This document shows positions 1 to 11,680 of a stretch of 64,000 nt of DNA, piece by piece (position 1 is the stretch's first letter; each line of letters starts with the position of its first letter). Under the pieces are notes generated by a model, which did no database searches, was not told the DNA's origin, and was given only the letters and a program-made list of their open reading frames with translations. The stretch lies in contig NZ_CP125781.1 in NCBI RefSeq assembly GCF_030053895.1, positions 806,001-870,000 of the forward strand. The letters run 5' to 3'. Position numbers and translations under genes: made by a program. This stretch comes from Trabulsiella odontotermitis. GTDB lineage: Bacteria > Pseudomonadota > Gammaproteobacteria > Enterobacterales > Enterobacteriaceae.

Positions 1-1
1 T

Positions 2-1387
2 TTACTCTACCCAACCGCCACCCAGCGCGGTAAACAGATTAATTTCGTTAACCTGTCGGGAATAGGTAAGATCGAGAATGGTTTGCTGCGTCGCGAAGAG
101 GGAACGTTCTGCATCCAGCACTTCGATGTAACTGACAGCACCACTTGCATACAATCCTCTGGCACGCTGTAGAGTTATCTGAAGTGAATCAAGATAACGC
201 TGCTGTGACTCAAGTTGCTGGCTAAGGCTGTCGCGCAGCGCAAGCGTGTCGGAAACATCCTTAAAGGCTGACTGAATTTTTTGTTCGTAATTAACCACGG
301 ACTGTTGCTGGCGAATTTCAGCCAGCTTCAGATTGGCTTTGTTCCTGCCAGCATTAAATATAGGAATTTCAATTTTAGGAATAAAATTCCACATTCCACT
401 TCCTGACGTAAAGAGGCTGGACAGCTCCGTACTGCTTGAGGAGAGACCACTGGTCAGGGTAATGGACGGGAAAAAAGCCGCTCGCGCTGCGCCAATATTG
501 GCATCAGCCGCTTTCAACTGGTATTCCGCTTCCATAATATCCGGACGCTGCAGCAATATTTGTGACGACAGATTTGGTGGCAATTTTACTGGTGCGATCT
601 CCCCACCTTTAATCCCTTTTTCTGACGGAACTGCGCGGTACGTTCCCAGCACCAGTTGCAGGGCATTGTTTGCCTGAGCCAGATCGCCTTCTCGTTTGGC
701 TATTTCGGCGCGGGTACTTTCGATTTGCCCCCTGGCTTGTTCAAGCGCCAGAACGTTCGTACTCCCGGTCACCAGTTGTTGCTCAACGAATGCATAAGAC
801 TGTTCATAATTTTTCAGCGTTTCCCGCGCAATACGGAGTTGTTCGTACGCCAGTTGCTGGCTGAAATAGCTCTGTGAAACGTTGGAGACCAGCAGGATGT
901 GTACGGCACGACGGGCTTCTTCGCTGGCAAAGTAGTTCTGGCGATCAGCCTCACTCATGTTCTTAAGTTTGCCAAAAAAATCGAGCTCATAGCTGAGCTC
1001 CAGACCCGCGTCGTACTCCTGTGTGGTCGGCTTGTCACCTTTCAGACCACCGTTGTATGTGATCCCGGATGAGGCATTCAGTTGGGGATAACGATCTGCA
1101 TCCGTGACGTTGAACTGGGCCCGGGCCTCTTCAACCTTCAGGGCAGCCATTCTCAAATCACGGTTATTATTCAGGGCTTCACCGATCAGCCTGCTGACCT
1201 GGGGATCGACAAAAAAGTTTCGCCAGCCCGTATCCTGATAGCTGTTTACCGCAGGCGTCAGACTGTTTTTAGACAATGAAAACTGCTGGGGAACCGGAGC
1301 TGGCGGACGCTGATATTCAGGTGCCAGAGAAACACAACCAGCCAGGATGAATATGGTACTGATGCTGAGTAATTTTAATTTGAACAT
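2..1387 (-). CDS. silC: SilC outer-membrane efflux channel
   Basis: This is the outer-membrane factor of the Sil/Cus silver-copper RND efflux pump, which forms the TolC-like channel joined to SilB and SilA. The 461-residue protein begins at the ATG at 1387 and carries a lipoprotein signal ending in a lipobox (LAGC), followed by two OEP repeats; the segment starting YPQLNASS and the later PSITLTSG/SIRQ-type helical region are typical of CusC relatives. The open frame extends further upstream, but the lipoprotein signal fixes the start. It is divergent from silRS; the remaining pump genes (silF, silB, silA) would follow beyond the left edge. Length matches the family. Confidence 0.95.
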   Translation of the reverse strand: MFKLKLLSISTIFILAGCVSLAPEYQRPPAPVPQQFSLSKNSLTPAVNSYQDTGWRNFFVDPQVSRLIGEALNNNRDLRMAALKVEEARAQFNVTDADRYPQLNASSGITYNGGLKGDKPTTQEYDAGLELSYELDFFGKLKNMSEADRQNYFASEEARRAVHILLVSNVSQSYFSQQLAYEQLRIARETLKNYEQSYAFVEQQLVTGSTNVLALEQARGQIESTRAEIAKREGDLAQANNALQLVLGTYRAVPSEKGIKGGEIAPVKLPPNLSSQILLQRPDIMEAEYQLKAADANIGAARAAFFPSITLTSGLSSSSTELSSLFTSGSGMWNFIPKIEIPIFNAGRNKANLKLAEIRQQQSVVNYEQKIQSAFKDVSDTLALRDSLSQQLESQQRYLDSLQITLQRARGLYASGAVSYIEVLDAERSLFATQQTILDLTYSRQVNEINLFTALGGGWVE

Positions 1388-1490
1388 AACGCTTCTCGTA
1401 CAGGCAGACCTGGTAAATGGTTCAAACGAAGTCCAGAGTATTGATAGGGGTACTTTACCTAACGCTCTCTGTTTGCCGGGTGACAGGATA

Positions 1491-1506
1491 ATGACAATGT
1501 TGTCAT
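1491..1506. promoter_or_regulatory. SilR/CusR-type operator between silC and silR
   Basis: The palindrome ATGACAATGTTGTCAT lies in the 189-bp gap between divergent silC and silR. It matches the known CusR/CopR box form (ATGACAA-N2-TTGTCAT). It probably binds phosphorylated SilR and switches on silC and silRS together when periplasmic Ag(I) or Cu(I) rises. Confidence 0.8.
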
Positions 1507-1576
1507 TTTTGCTGTAATCCGTTGATAACGATCGTGGGCGCAATAGAATGACATTAGCAGCCAGCCGGGGAGCAAG

Positions 1577-2257
1577 ATGAAAATATTGATCGTCGAAGAC
1601 GAAATTAAAACAGGTGAATATCTCAGCAAAGGGCTTACAGAGGCAGGGTTCGTAGTGGATCACGCTGATAATGGTCTTACCGGATATCATCTCGCCATGA
1701 CAGCCGAGTATGATTTAGTCATTCTGGATATCATGCTACCTGATGTGAACGGCTGGGATATCATCCGCATGCTGCGCACTGCCGGAAAGGGTATGCCGGT
1801 CTTACTGCTGACAGCCCTCGGCACGATCGAACATAGGGTCAAAGGACTGGAACTGGGTGCGGACGATTATCTGGTTAAACCCTTTGCGTTTGCCGAACTG
1901 CTCGCCCGGGTGAGAACCCTTCTGAGGCGGGGAAACACGATGATCACGGAAAGCCAGTTTAAGGTGGCTGACCTCTCGATTGATCTCGTATCCAGAAAAG
2001 TCAGTCGCGCCGGAAACCGCATTGTGCTCACCAGTAAAGAGTTTAGCCTGCTGGAATTCTTCATTCGCCATCAGGGAGAGGTTCTTCCCCGCTCCCTGAT
2101 TGCCTCTCAGGTCTGGGACATGAATTTTGACAGCGACACTAATGCGATCGATGTCGCAGTAAAGCGACTCCGCGCTAAAATAGACAACGATTACGAGACA
2201 AAGCTGATCCAGACAGTCCGGGGCGTGGGCTACATGCTGGAGGTCCCGGATGCATAG
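1577..2257 (+). CDS. silR: SilR response regulator
   Basis: OmpR/PhoB-type response regulator of 226 residues that activates the silver-resistance genes. The receiver domain occupies about residues 1-115 (acidic pocket EDE near the start, phospho-acceptor Asp in VILDIMLPD, Lys in LVKPF). The winged-helix DNA-binding domain follows ([11 protein letters not shown], then the C-terminal VRGVGYML). The ATG is preceded by GGGGAGCAAG. It overlaps silS by 8 bp, so the pair is translationally coupled. The partner sensor is SilS and the likely operators are the two ATGACA palindromes flanking silRS. Confidence 0.96.
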   Translation: MKILIVEDEIKTGEYLSKGLTEAGFVVDHADNGLTGYHLAMTAEYDLVILDIMLPDVNGWDIIRMLRTAGKGMPVLLLTALGTIEHRVKGLELGADDYLVKPFAFAELLARVRTLLRRGNTMITESQFKVADLSIDLVSRKVSRAGNRIVLTSKEFSLLEFFIRHQGEVLPRSLIASQVWDMNFDSDTNAIDVAVKRLRAKIDNDYETKLIQTVRGVGYMLEVPDA

Positions 2258-3725
2258 CAAACCTTCCAGACGCCCTTTCTCACTCGCTCTACGGCTGACC
2301 TTTTTTATCAGCCTGTCCACGATACTGGCTTTTATCGCCTTCACCTGGTTTATGCTGCATTCTGTTGAAAATCATTTTGCCGAGCAGGATGTCAGCGATC
2401 TTCAACAAATCAGCACCACACTGAACCGTATACTGCAGTCCCCGGTGGATCCGGATGATAAAAAAATAAGCAAAATAAAGGAATCAATTGCCAGCTACCG
2501 CAACGTTGCCCTTTTGCTCCTCAATCCCAGGGGTGAAGTGCTCTTTAGCTCAGCTCAGGGGGCGGCACTACGCCCGGCAGTGAATTCAGCAGATTTTAGC
2601 GAGCACAGCCGCGCACGGGATGTCTTTCTCTGGACGGTGGAGGATCCTGCGGGACCGATGGATACCGGGTCCGAAATGAAGATGGAAACATACAGGATTA
2701 TCGCCTCCTCTGGTCAGGCGATATTTCAGGGCAAACAGCAGAACTATGTCATGCTGACTGGCCTATCCATTAATTTCCATCTCCATTACCTCGATGCGCT
2801 GAAAAAGAACCTGATTGCGATTGCCGTCGTGATAAGCCTGTTGATTGTTCTGATCATTCGAATCGCTGTCCGTCAGGGGCACCTGCCCCTTCGTAATGTC
2901 AGCAATGCCATTAAAAACATCACCTCCGAGAATCTTGATGCGCGACTGGAACCGACACGCGTTCCCATTGAGCTGGAGCAACTGGTTATCTCGTTCAATC
3001 ATATGATTGGAAAGATTGAGGATGTCTTTACCCGCCAGGCCAATTTCTCTGCCGATATCGCGCATGAGATCAGAACGCCCATCACCAATCTGGTGACGCA
3101 GACTGAAATCGCACTGAGTCAGGATCGAACACAGAGGGAACTTGAGGATGTCCTCTATTCCAGTCTTGAAGAGTATAACCGGATGACCAAAATGGTCAGC
3201 GATATGCTGTTCCTGGCACAGGCAGATAATAATCAGCTGATACCTGACAGGGTCATGTTTGACCTCAGAGCGGAAGTCATGAAAGTCTTCGAGTTTTTCG
3301 AAGCCTGGGCCGAAGAACGCAATATCACGCTCAAATTTAACGGGATGCCCTGCCTGGTTGAGGGAGATCCACAAATGTTCAGAAGGGCGATCAATAATCT
3401 GTTATCCAATGCCCTGCGTTATACCCCGGAGGGACAGGCAATCACCGTCTCAATAAGAGAGCAGGAGAGCTTTTTTGACCTTGTGATTGAAAATCCGGGG
3501 AAACCAATCCCTGAAGAGCATTTATCAAGGCTGTTTGACCGTTTTTATCGGGTAGATCCGTCCAGACAACGAAAAGGAGAAGGCAGCGGCATCGGCCTTG
3601 CGATTGTGAAGTCCATCGTGGAAGCACATCACGGAAGAGTGCAGGTGGAATCGGACGTACGTTCAACTCGTTTTATCCTATCCGTGCCCAGACTGGAGAA
3701 AATGATTCCGGAAACCCAGTACTGA
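2250..3725 (+). CDS. silS: SilS sensor histidine kinase
   Basis: Membrane sensor kinase of 491 residues for periplasmic Ag(I)/Cu(I), partner of SilR. It has an N-terminal membrane segment (about residues 13-38), a periplasmic sensor loop, a second membrane segment (about 185-205), a HAMP linker, the H-box ([13 protein letters not shown]), an N-box ([12 protein letters not shown]) and a G-box (GSGIGLAIV). Those are all the parts of a heavy-metal CusS-type kinase. It overlaps silR and is followed by the silE promoter region. Confidence 0.95.
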   Translation: MHSKPSRRPFSLALRLTFFISLSTILAFIAFTWFMLHSVENHFAEQDVSDLQQISTTLNRILQSPVDPDDKKISKIKESIASYRNVALLLLNPRGEVLFSSAQGAALRPAVNSADFSEHSRARDVFLWTVEDPAGPMDTGSEMKMETYRIIASSGQAIFQGKQQNYVMLTGLSINFHLHYLDALKKNLIAIAVVISLLIVLIIRIAVRQGHLPLRNVSNAIKNITSENLDARLEPTRVPIELEQLVISFNHMIGKIEDVFTRQANFSADIAHEIRTPITNLVTQTEIALSQDRTQRELEDVLYSSLEEYNRMTKMVSDMLFLAQADNNQLIPDRVMFDLRAEVMKVFEFFEAWAEERNITLKFNGMPCLVEGDPQMFRRAINNLLSNALRYTPEGQAITVSIREQESFFDLVIENPGKPIPEEHLSRLFDRFYRVDPSRQRKGEGSGIGLAIVKSIVEAHHGRVQVESDVRSTRFILSVPRLEKMIPETQY

Positions 3726-3739
3726 GAATAAAGATTTAA

Positions 3740-3755
3740 ATGACAAAGATGTCAT
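3740..3755. promoter_or_regulatory. SilR-type operator upstream of silE
   Basis: ATGACAAAGATGTCAT has the same half-sites (ATGACA/TGTCAT) and spacing as the silC-silR operator. It sits just after the silS stop and about 215 bp before silE. silE therefore probably has its own SilR-dependent promoter, giving strong expression of the periplasmic binding protein. Confidence 0.65.
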
Positions 3756-3970
3756 TAGCCTGTCATGCAGCAAACAGAAGCCATTCGATATAATTAGTGC
3801 AACTTATCAGGAAGGCATTATTACTTCATCCATACACGGCATCAGCACAAGCCAGGAGTTGTATTAAAGCCTCATCCTGGCGGAATAAGGTCTGTAGAGT
3901 TGTCAGTTGTACTACTGAGGACACAGATCGAAATTCACGGACATCACTAATTCAGAAATGGAGAGTTACC

Positions 3971-4402
3971 ATGAAAAATATCGTCTTAGCATCAGTGTTA
4001 GGTTTGAGCTTAATTTCTACGGCCTGGGCCACTGAAACTGTAAATATCCATGAGCGTGTCAATAATGCTCAGGCTCCGGCCCATCAGATGCAGTCTTCTT
4101 CAACTCCAGCCGCCATCCAGGGGGCAGCTCCACGGATGGCCGGTATGGATCAGCATGAACAGGCTATTATTGTTCATGAAACCATGAACAATGGTTCAGC
4201 AGATGCACATAAAAAAATGGCGGAAAGTCATCAGAAGATGATGGGAACTGGCACCGTTAACGCTTCCCGTCCGGCGACTTCGTTTGCGGCGATGAATGAA
4301 CATGAAAGAGCAGCTGTTGCCCATGAATTTACGAATAACGGTCAGTCCGGCCCCCATCAGGCTATGGCTGATGCACACCGCCGCATGATCAATGCGGGCT
4401 GA
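3971..4402 (+). CDS. silE: SilE periplasmic silver-binding protein
   Basis: Small periplasmic protein of 143 residues that sequesters Ag(I) through His and Met side chains. A 20-residue signal peptide ends at TAWA|TE. The mature part is rich in Met and His, with two similar blocks (MDQHEQAIIVHE and MNEHERAAVAHE) each followed by an HxxM-type stretch. An upstream in-frame extension exists (from 3797), but the signal peptide and GAGAGTTACC before the ATG support 3971. PcoE is the copper-system paralogue; the position beside silRS favours SilE. A strong terminator follows. Confidence 0.94.
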   Translation: MKNIVLASVLGLSLISTAWATETVNIHERVNNAQAPAHQMQSSSTPAAIQGAAPRMAGMDQHEQAIIVHETMNNGSADAHKKMAESHQKMMGTGTVNASRPATSFAAMNEHERAAVAHEFTNNGQSGPHQAMADAHRRMINAG

Positions 4403-4476
4403 TGACAACTGAAGTTTCCGTGCGGTTACCCTTTCCTTGATAGATTGTCCCTTATACGGATATGTTGTTATTTTTT

Positions 4477-4498
4477 GCCCCCTTCAGGGGGCTTTTTT
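4477..4498 (+). terminator. Rho-independent terminator after silE
   Basis: Perfect stem GCCCCCT / AGGGGGC with a 2-nt loop followed by six T. It ends the silE transcript. Confidence 0.9.
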
Positions 4499-4547
4499 GT
4501 CTGACTCAGCTAAACTTATCCGGTAACCATCTGAAAGGGTTTATTAT

Positions 4548-4898
4548 ATGAAAATCACAAATTCGCTTTTTGTTATACTGATGTTATCCCTGCCAGCGAT
4601 TTCCGCAGAACATTCAGAAATGAAAATGTCAGATATATCCTCATCGGCATCGTCACAGGAATATATGTCCGGCATGAAAGGTATGCATGACAAAATGATG
4701 GCCGCTGTAAAAGAGTCCGATCCCGACAAGGCTTTTGCGAAAGGCATGGTAGCACACCATGAAGGGGCAATAGCAATGGCTGAGACCGAGCTAAAATACG
4801 GAAAAGATCCGGAAATGAGAAAGCTCGCGCAGGACATCATTAAAGCTCAAAAAGGTGAAATTGAGCAGATGAATACATGGCTTGGTAATCAAAAATAA
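4548..4898 (+). CDS. DUF305-type periplasmic metal-associated protein
   Basis: Exported 116-residue protein with a 19-residue signal peptide (cleavage near AISA|EH) and a DUF305 core: Met-rich MSGMKGMHDKMM, then the signature AKGMVAHHEGAIAMAE. DUF305 proteins (CopM family) bind copper or silver through such His/Met motifs. This gene directly follows silE and is separated from it by a terminator, so it probably has its own promoter. A role as an extra periplasmic Ag/Cu buffer is inferred from position and motifs only. Confidence 0.8.
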   Translation: MKITNSLFVILMLSLPAISAEHSEMKMSDISSSASSQEYMSGMKGMHDKMMAAVKESDPDKAFAKGMVAHHEGAIAMAETELKYGKDPEMRKLAQDIIKAQKGEIEQMNTWLGNQK

Positions 4899-4974
4899 TG
4901 ATTGCGGAAATAATATATTGCGCGTACAGTCAGAGTGTTCCCGGGCACGGGAACCTGTTAATCGTTAATTAATC

Positions 4975-4999
4975 AAAACCCGATTCATTTCGGGTTTTT
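4975..4999 (+). terminator. Terminator after the DUF305 gene
   Basis: Stem AAACCCGA / TCGGGTTT with a 6-nt loop followed by a T-run. A second small hairpin (GTTCCC/GGGAAC, 4937-4954) precedes it. Confidence 0.8.
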
Positions 5000-5305
5000 C
5001 CTTTTACCCCCCCCAACGCATGCACTGCACCGAGTGAAATTCACCTGAGCCAATTCTGCTTGCTTATTATTTCGATGGGAATTGCTGATTTTAATTAAGT
5101 CTATGTTTTAAAGGTGTTTCTCATGCCTGGGTTTGGCAGGGGTTCGTCCTGTTCTCTGGTCATGCGCAATGGCAATTCGCAGTCAGGGCTCAAGACTACT
5201 TTTACCTCTTTTTTAACAGAAAGTTTCTGGACCCGATACTTGCCGGAAACATCATCTGCTGTTCATCCCGACCAATAAAACGAAGGTATCACTCTCGTTT
5301 GAATC
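5000..5305. other. Intergenic stretch without a gene
   Basis: About 300 bp between the DUF305 terminator and the convergent HNH gene. It contains no ORF with a usable start and ribosome site, and no repeat that I recognise. Confidence 0.5.
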
Positions 5306-6220
5306 TCACTTACTTTCCATTTTGTAATAAAGAATCAAGTTTTCCAGTGATATATCAATACCAACTTTTTTTAATAACCTTTTTCGCGCAGTGTATATTT
5401 CTTTCAGCATATCTTCATAACCCTGACCAAGGTGAATTTGTTTATGGCAATTGCAACACAGAGATATGATATTTTCTTCAACATCAAGAGATGTGTCAAA
5501 AGCATCTTGCCTGGACATAGGTACAATGTGATGAGGTTCTGTGTAATTTAAGGATGAATTTCGCCTTCTGAATGTTGGGTGGTCACTATCGACTTCACAT
5601 CTGTAACCTGCTTTATTCAGCGCATTTTGGGATACGCCTTTACTCCTGGGATACGAGAGGCCATTTTTTACTTCTATTGCATTTTTCTTTGGTTTGGCTT
5701 CCCCTGTATATTCAAACGTCTGAACGTTGTCAAAGATATTACTTTTCTCTATGGCATTGATCAACTCATCGTCAGAGTAATACTCACTGCTGGCCATTTC
5801 TGTTGTACCAAAAAAATCCAGTTCGTTAATTGCCTGAACAAGTTCCTCACGAATTGTCCATAAGTTTCTTTTGGGTTTTCCGCCGATTTCTTTACTCTTC
5901 ATTACGGTAATGAATTTTGTACCGGATGCGATATTTCCGACACCTTTAACCTCGAATCTACCAAGTTCTTTTTGAACTCTGCCACCCAGTCCGTTTATGA
6001 CTCCATTAGCACTCATGCTGTGCAGGTCGTACTTCTTACCAATATCGAAGCATGTGCAGGAATGATTTGGCTCAATAAACCATTTTTTTAACGCTGCAAT
6101 ACTTTTTGTGTCAAAAACTTTATCATTTGTTAATAAAGTTTTCCATTCTTCCACACTGATATCAATGTCACAGACATACTCTCCATCAATCACTTCGCAT
6201 ATTTTTTTAATCACATTCAT
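5306..6220 (-). CDS. HNH endonuclease, probable restriction-type defence protein
   Basis: AT-rich 304-residue protein. The C-terminal third has a McrA-like HNH nuclease site: PHHIVPMS, then Asn/His further on, with zinc-binding pairs around CEVDSD and CCNCHKQIHLG. The N-terminal two thirds have a CxDxxKKYDLH-like segment and FEVKGVGN, resembling a modified-DNA-binding or target-recognition region, but I cannot name the domain. HNH proteins of this layout often cut methylated or otherwise foreign DNA. It stands alone between the sil and mer modules and its base composition differs from both, which suggests separate acquisition. Confidence 0.7.
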   Translation of the reverse strand: MNVIKKICEVIDGEYVCDIDISVEEWKTLLTNDKVFDTKSIAALKKWFIEPNHSCTCFDIGKKYDLHSMSANGVINGLGGRVQKELGRFEVKGVGNIASGTKFITVMKSKEIGGKPKRNLWTIREELVQAINELDFFGTTEMASSEYYSDDELINAIEKSNIFDNVQTFEYTGEAKPKKNAIEVKNGLSYPRSKGVSQNALNKAGYRCEVDSDHPTFRRRNSSLNYTEPHHIVPMSRQDAFDTSLDVEENIISLCCNCHKQIHLGQGYEDMLKEIYTARKRLLKKVGIDISLENLILYYKMESK

Positions 6221-6364
6221 TCCCCTGTTATACAGATAGTCATAATGAAAATATAAAGCTCGCTAACCGGTATGGTTGCGTAAGGACCGTAGTCTCTCAG
6301 AGACCGTGCTTTCTTTTTTTTCAGGCCTGGACACTAAAGGGTCTGTTGCACCCCGAAAAAATTT

Positions 6365-6407
6365 GTTGCGGGGATTGCTCATTGAGATGAGCCTCTGCTC
6401 GATCATA
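6365..6407 (-). pseudogene. Short 3' gene fragment, repeated at 18.1 kb
   Basis: On the minus strand this reads YDRAEAHLNEQSPQQ and is cut off by the transposon inverted repeat at 6411. A related copy (36 of 43 bases identical, same orientation) lies at 18134-18176 and there reads YDQAEAHLNEQSQQQ before a normal C-terminus. I do not recognise the parent protein. Confidence 0.55.
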
Positions 6408-6410
6408 CCA

Positions 6411-6448
6411 GGGGTCGTCTCAGAATTCGGAAAATAAAGCACGCTAAG
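6411..6448 (+). repeat. Tn21-subfamily 38-bp terminal inverted repeat
   Basis: Starts GGGGTCGTCTCAGAATTC and ends ACGCTAAG, as in Tn3-family (Tn21 subgroup) mercury transposons, and sits just inside merR as expected. No matching repeat, tnpA or tnpR was found at the other side of the mer genes, so this is a one-ended remnant. Confidence 0.85.
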
Positions 6449-6899
6449 GCGTAGTCACCCCGTGACTCCCCCGCGCCGATGCAGCGAGCTTCGTTCCGTC
6501 TTGCAGTGACGCAATCAGCGGGCAGGAAACGTTCCCTTTCCGCGCATGGCAGGCGCACACCAGTTCAGACAGCACGGCCTCCATGCGTGCCAAGTCGGCC
6601 ATCTTCTCGCGCACATCCTTGAGCTTGTGCTCGGCCAGGCCGCTGGCTTCCTCGCAATGGGTGCCATCCTCCAGCCGCAGTAGCTCGGCGATTTCGTCCA
6701 GGCTAAAGCCCAGCCGCTGGGCCGATTTCACGAACCGCACTCGTGTTACATCCGCCTCGCCATAGCGGCGAATGCTGCCATAGGGCTTGTCTGGCTCCGG
6801 CAGCAGGCCCTTGCGCTGGTAGAACCGGATGGTCTCCACATTGACCCCGGCCGCCTTGGCAAAAACGCCAATGGTCAGATTCTCAAAATTAATTTGCAT
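6444..6899 (-). CDS. merR: MerR mercury-responsive regulator
   Basis: The 151-residue MerR represses and, with Hg(II), activates the mer operon. It has the N-terminal winged helix ([20 protein letters not shown]), the long coiled coil, and the three Hg-binding cysteines (HCEE, then VCACH and SCPL). The extreme N-terminus (MQINFENLT) differs slightly from Tn21/Tn501 MerR. It is divergent from merT across the classical MerR operator. The stop codon overlaps the transposon inverted repeat. Confidence 0.97.
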   Translation of the reverse strand: MQINFENLTIGVFAKAAGVNVETIRFYQRKGLLPEPDKPYGSIRRYGEADVTRVRFVKSAQRLGFSLDEIAELLRLEDGTHCEEASGLAEHKLKDVREKMADLARMEAVLSELVCACHARKGNVSCPLIASLQDGTKLAASARGSHGVTTP

Positions 6900-6904
6900 A
6901 TCGC

Positions 6905-6935
6905 TTGACTCCGTACATAACTACGGAAGTAAGCT
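6905..6935 (+). promoter_or_regulatory. mer operator-promoter
   Basis: The -35 TTGACT and -10 TAAGCT are separated by the diagnostic long 19-bp spacer, which contains the dyad CCGTA/TACGG that binds a MerR dimer. Hg-MerR untwists the DNA to allow transcription of merTPCADE. Confidence 0.92.
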
Positions 6936-6970
6936 TAAGCTATCCAAACCAAATTTGAAAGGACAAGCGT

Positions 6971-7321
6971 ATGTCTGAACCACAAAACGGGCGCGGCGCG
7001 CTCTTCGCCGGTGGGCTGGCCGCCATTCTTGCGTCGGCCTGCTGCCTGGGGCCGCTGGTTTTGATCGCCTTGGGGTTCAGCGGGGCATGGATCGGCAACC
7101 TGACGGTGCTGGAACCCTATCGCCCGATCTTCATCGGCGCAGCGCTGGTCGCGCTGTTTTTCGCCTGGCGGCGCATCTACCGCCCGGCGCAAGCCTGCAA
7201 ACCGGGTGAGGTCTGCGCGATTCCCCAAGTGCGAGCTACTTACAAGCTCATTTTCTGGATCGTGGCCGCGCTGGTCCTGGTCGCGCTCGGATTTCCCTAC
7301 GTCATGCCATTTTTCTATTAA
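6971..7321 (+). CDS. merT: MerT mercuric ion transporter
   Basis: Inner-membrane Hg(II) uptake protein of 116 residues with three membrane segments. The vicinal cysteines are in the first helix (SACCLGPL) and the cytoplasmic pair is in ACKPGEVC. It takes Hg(II) from periplasmic MerP and delivers it to MerA. First gene of the mer operon; merP follows after 15 bp. Confidence 0.97.
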   Translation: MSEPQNGRGALFAGGLAAILASACCLGPLVLIALGFSGAWIGNLTVLEPYRPIFIGAALVALFFAWRRIYRPAQACKPGEVCAIPQVRATYKLIFWIVAALVLVALGFPYVMPFFY

Positions 7322-7336
7322 TCACAGGAGTTCATC

Positions 7337-7612
7337 ATGAAAAAACTGTTTGCCGCCCTCGCCCTCGCTGCCGTTGTTGCCCCCGTGTGGGCCGCCACCC
7401 AGACCGTCACGCTGTCCGTACCGGGCATGACCTGCTCCACCTGCCCGATCACCGTCAAGAAGGCGATTTCCAAGGTCGAAGGCGTCAGCAAAATTGACGT
7501 GACCTTCGAGACACGCGAAGCGGTTGTCACGTTCGATGATGCCAAGACCAGCGTGCAGAAGCTGACCAAGGCAACCGGAGACGCGGGCTATCCGTCCAGC
7601 GTCAAGCAGTGA
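7337..7612 (+). CDS. merP: MerP periplasmic mercury-binding protein
   Basis: Exported 91-residue HMA-domain protein. The signal peptide ends near VWAA and is followed by the metal site GMTCSTCPI. It binds Hg(II) in the periplasm and hands it to MerT. It is preceded by CAGGAGTTC and lies between merT and merC. Confidence 0.97.
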   Translation: MKKLFAALALAAVVAPVWAATQTVTLSVPGMTCSTCPITVKKAISKVEGVSKIDVTFETREAVVTFDDAKTSVQKLTKATGDAGYPSSVKQ

Positions 7613-7620
7613 GCCACTGA

Positions 7621-9768
<2,148 letters not shown>

Positions 9769-9785
9769 GGAAAAGGAGGTGTTCA

Positions 9786-10151
9786 ATGAGCGCCTACACA
9801 GTGTCCCGGCTGGCCCTTGATGCCGGGGTGAGCGTGCATATCGTGCGCGACTACCTGCTGCGCGGATTGCTACGGCCGGTCGCGTGCACCACGGGCGGCT
9901 ACGGCTTGTTCGATGACACCGCGTTGCAACGGCTGCGCTTTGTACGGGCTGCCTTCGAAGCGGGTATCGGCCTGGACGCACTGGCGCGGCTGTGCCGGGC
10001 GCTGGATGCTGCGGACGGTGACGGTGCGTCTGCGCAGCTTGCCGTGTTGCGGCAACTCGTCGAGCGTCGGCGCGAGGCCCTGGCCAGCCTCGAAATGCAA
10101 CTGGCCGCCATGCCAACCGAACCGGCACAGCACGCGGAGAGTCTGCCATGA
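9786..10151 (+). CDS. merD: MerD secondary regulator
   Basis: MerR-like co-regulator of 121 residues thought to displace MerR from the operator and turn the operon down. The winged helix is in [20 protein letters not shown]. It lacks the MerR mercury cysteines apart from one Cys. Start preceded by AAAAGGAGGTG. Its end overlaps merE by four bases. Confidence 0.95.
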   Translation: MSAYTVSRLALDAGVSVHIVRDYLLRGLLRPVACTTGGYGLFDDTALQRLRFVRAAFEAGIGLDALARLCRALDAADGDGASAQLAVLRQLVERRREALASLEMQLAAMPTEPAQHAESLP

Positions 10152-10384
10152 ACAGCCCAGAGCACTTGCCGTCTGAGACGCACAAACCGATCACCGGCTA
10201 CTTGTGGGGCGCGCTGGCCGTGCTCACCTGTCCCTGCCATTTGCCGATTCTCGCCATTGTGCTAGCCGGCACGACGGCCGGCGCGTTCATCGGGGAGCAC
10301 TGGGGTATTGCAGCCCTCACGCTGACCGGCTTGTTTGTCCTGTCTGTGACGCGGCTGCTGCGGGCCTTCAAGGGAAGATCATGA
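10148..10384 (+). CDS. merE: MerE small mercury transporter
   Basis: Inner-membrane protein of 78 residues with two helices and the CPCHLP motif. MerE takes up Hg(II) and methylmercury. The start overlaps the merD stop (ATGA), giving translational coupling. Last canonical gene of the operon. Confidence 0.94.
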   Translation: MNSPEHLPSETHKPITGYLWGALAVLTCPCHLPILAIVLAGTTAGAFIGEHWGIAALTLTGLFVLSVTRLLRAFKGRS

Positions 10385-10427
10385 CCGCTTCCCAGCCAGC
10401 CGAGAGTGGGCAGCTTTGAGCTTCGCT
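10381..10427 (+). pseudogene. Remnant of the Tn21-type urf2 (EAL-domain) start
   Basis: The merE stop overlaps an ATG that opens [12 protein letters not shown] and then stops. Skipping one T would continue as ELRY, resembling the EAL-protein start (urf2) that follows merE in Tn21 and Tn501. The rest is missing. The alignment is by eye from memory of the family. Confidence 0.5.
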
Positions 10428-10449
10428 ACCAATCTGGAGGAGTACCACC

Positions 10450-10662
10450 ATGAACGCAAACGCCCCGAACACTGCCAGTTGCACCACCTGCTGCGTATGC
10501 TGCAAAGAAATTCCGCTCGATGCCGCCTTCACCCCGGAAGGCGCGGAATACGTCGAACATTTCTGCGGGCTGGATTGCTATGAACGCTTCCAGGCACGCG
10601 CCAAGGCCGCGACAGAATCTGACATTGCGCCTGTCCCTGGCGGTTCGCAGCCGTCAGATTGA
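10450..10662 (+). CDS. DUF3330-type cysteine-rich protein of mer transposons
   Basis: Soluble 70-residue protein with many cysteines: [15 protein letters not shown] at the start and [11 protein letters not shown] later, which look like a zinc or mercury site. It has a strong ribosome site (CTGGAGGAG). Proteins of this type (DUF3330) sit near mer operons in Tn21-family transposons. The function is unknown; a thiol-rich metal-binding role is only inferred. The transposon homology appears to end soon after its stop. Confidence 0.7.
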   Translation: MNANAPNTASCTTCCVCCKEIPLDAAFTPEGAEYVEHFCGLDCYERFQARAKAATESDIAPVPGGSQPSD

Positions 10663-10666
10663 GGCA

Positions 10667-11680
10667 TACCCTTCACATACTGGAGATAACGTCCTCTATG
10701 AACAGCCTCTTCCAATTTCCAGTGTCGCGGTCGCTAAAAATCTCTTTCGGCTCATCGATGCCAAAACCGGAGAAGCCTTTGACATCGAAGAAGAACTGTG
10801 GGCCTATGAGCGTCTGACGGCCGCAGTAGTGAACGACATTATTCACGAACATAATTTTTCTCGACTTCGTCTGGCTAAGCCCGGCGATTTCCCGTTCGAG
10901 ACACTGACCAGCTTTGCAGTAATGCAGCTGCTTTTAAATTTACATAATCCCCAGAATAAGAATCCCTACAAGCAGGATCTTCTTGACCACTTTCATCATG
11001 ACATTGAAATGCATTTTGAAGAATATATAAAAAGCATTCAGTCACTGCCTGGCACCCAGCCCGCACTAATGAACGACAGTTTTTATCAAAAATTGCTTCG
11101 CGTAGCCAACGCGTCCTCATCCAGAGAGGATAAATGTCGGGCGATTTTTACTTTGTTCAGCCTGCTGGCTATTCTCAATAAACCCACGCCTTATGACATG
11201 ATCAATGTCTTCCGGAATAAAATATTCAGTCGGACGAGCGTGATTGAAATAATACACACCGGCCACGCTTTTGACAGTACTAACCCCAGGCCAGTCTTTG
11301 CGATAGCCCCGAATATATTTTGTTTATACACAAAACAGAATAGAATATATCTGCCGTTGTCTCATAATTTCACTTTGTGTTTTATTATTGGCTCACCATT
11401 AACATTCCGTCCCCGGATAGACGTTTTTTCACCACGACCCGAACTGCTAAAGTGTTGTGACGATCGCCACTTAAATTTCTACAAAGTTTCTTTTGATTAC
11501 ATTGATAATGTCATGAGCACCATCGATATGTACAATGTAGGAAATTCAAGCACTTTCTATTCTGCTTATCAGCTCAGCGACGTTGAAAAATACCTCGATT
11601 TGCAGGAAAAAGATCACCAATATTACTATACGCCTGCAGACCCCGTGCGATGGCTCCCTCAGCAGCCGGATTCATTATGA
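10667..11680 (+). pseudogene. 5'-truncated DUF4238-like gene
   Basis: A long open frame whose readable homology starts about GDNVLYEQPLP and continues for some 330 residues. The features are DUF4238-like: a 'SSVAVAKNLFRL' block, AFAVMQLLLN and, near the end, FAIAPNIFCLYTKQNRIYLPLS. The N-terminal part normal for this family is absent and the frame runs back into mer DNA, so the gene was cut by the mer module. DUF4238 proteins are of unknown function and common in defence and mobile regions. The stop overlaps the ATG of the next gene (ATGA), so the two were an operon. Confidence 0.6.

Noticed and set aside
3797..3970. N-terminal extension of SilE
   Set aside because: The extra residues lack a signal peptide and would displace the clear one starting at 3971.
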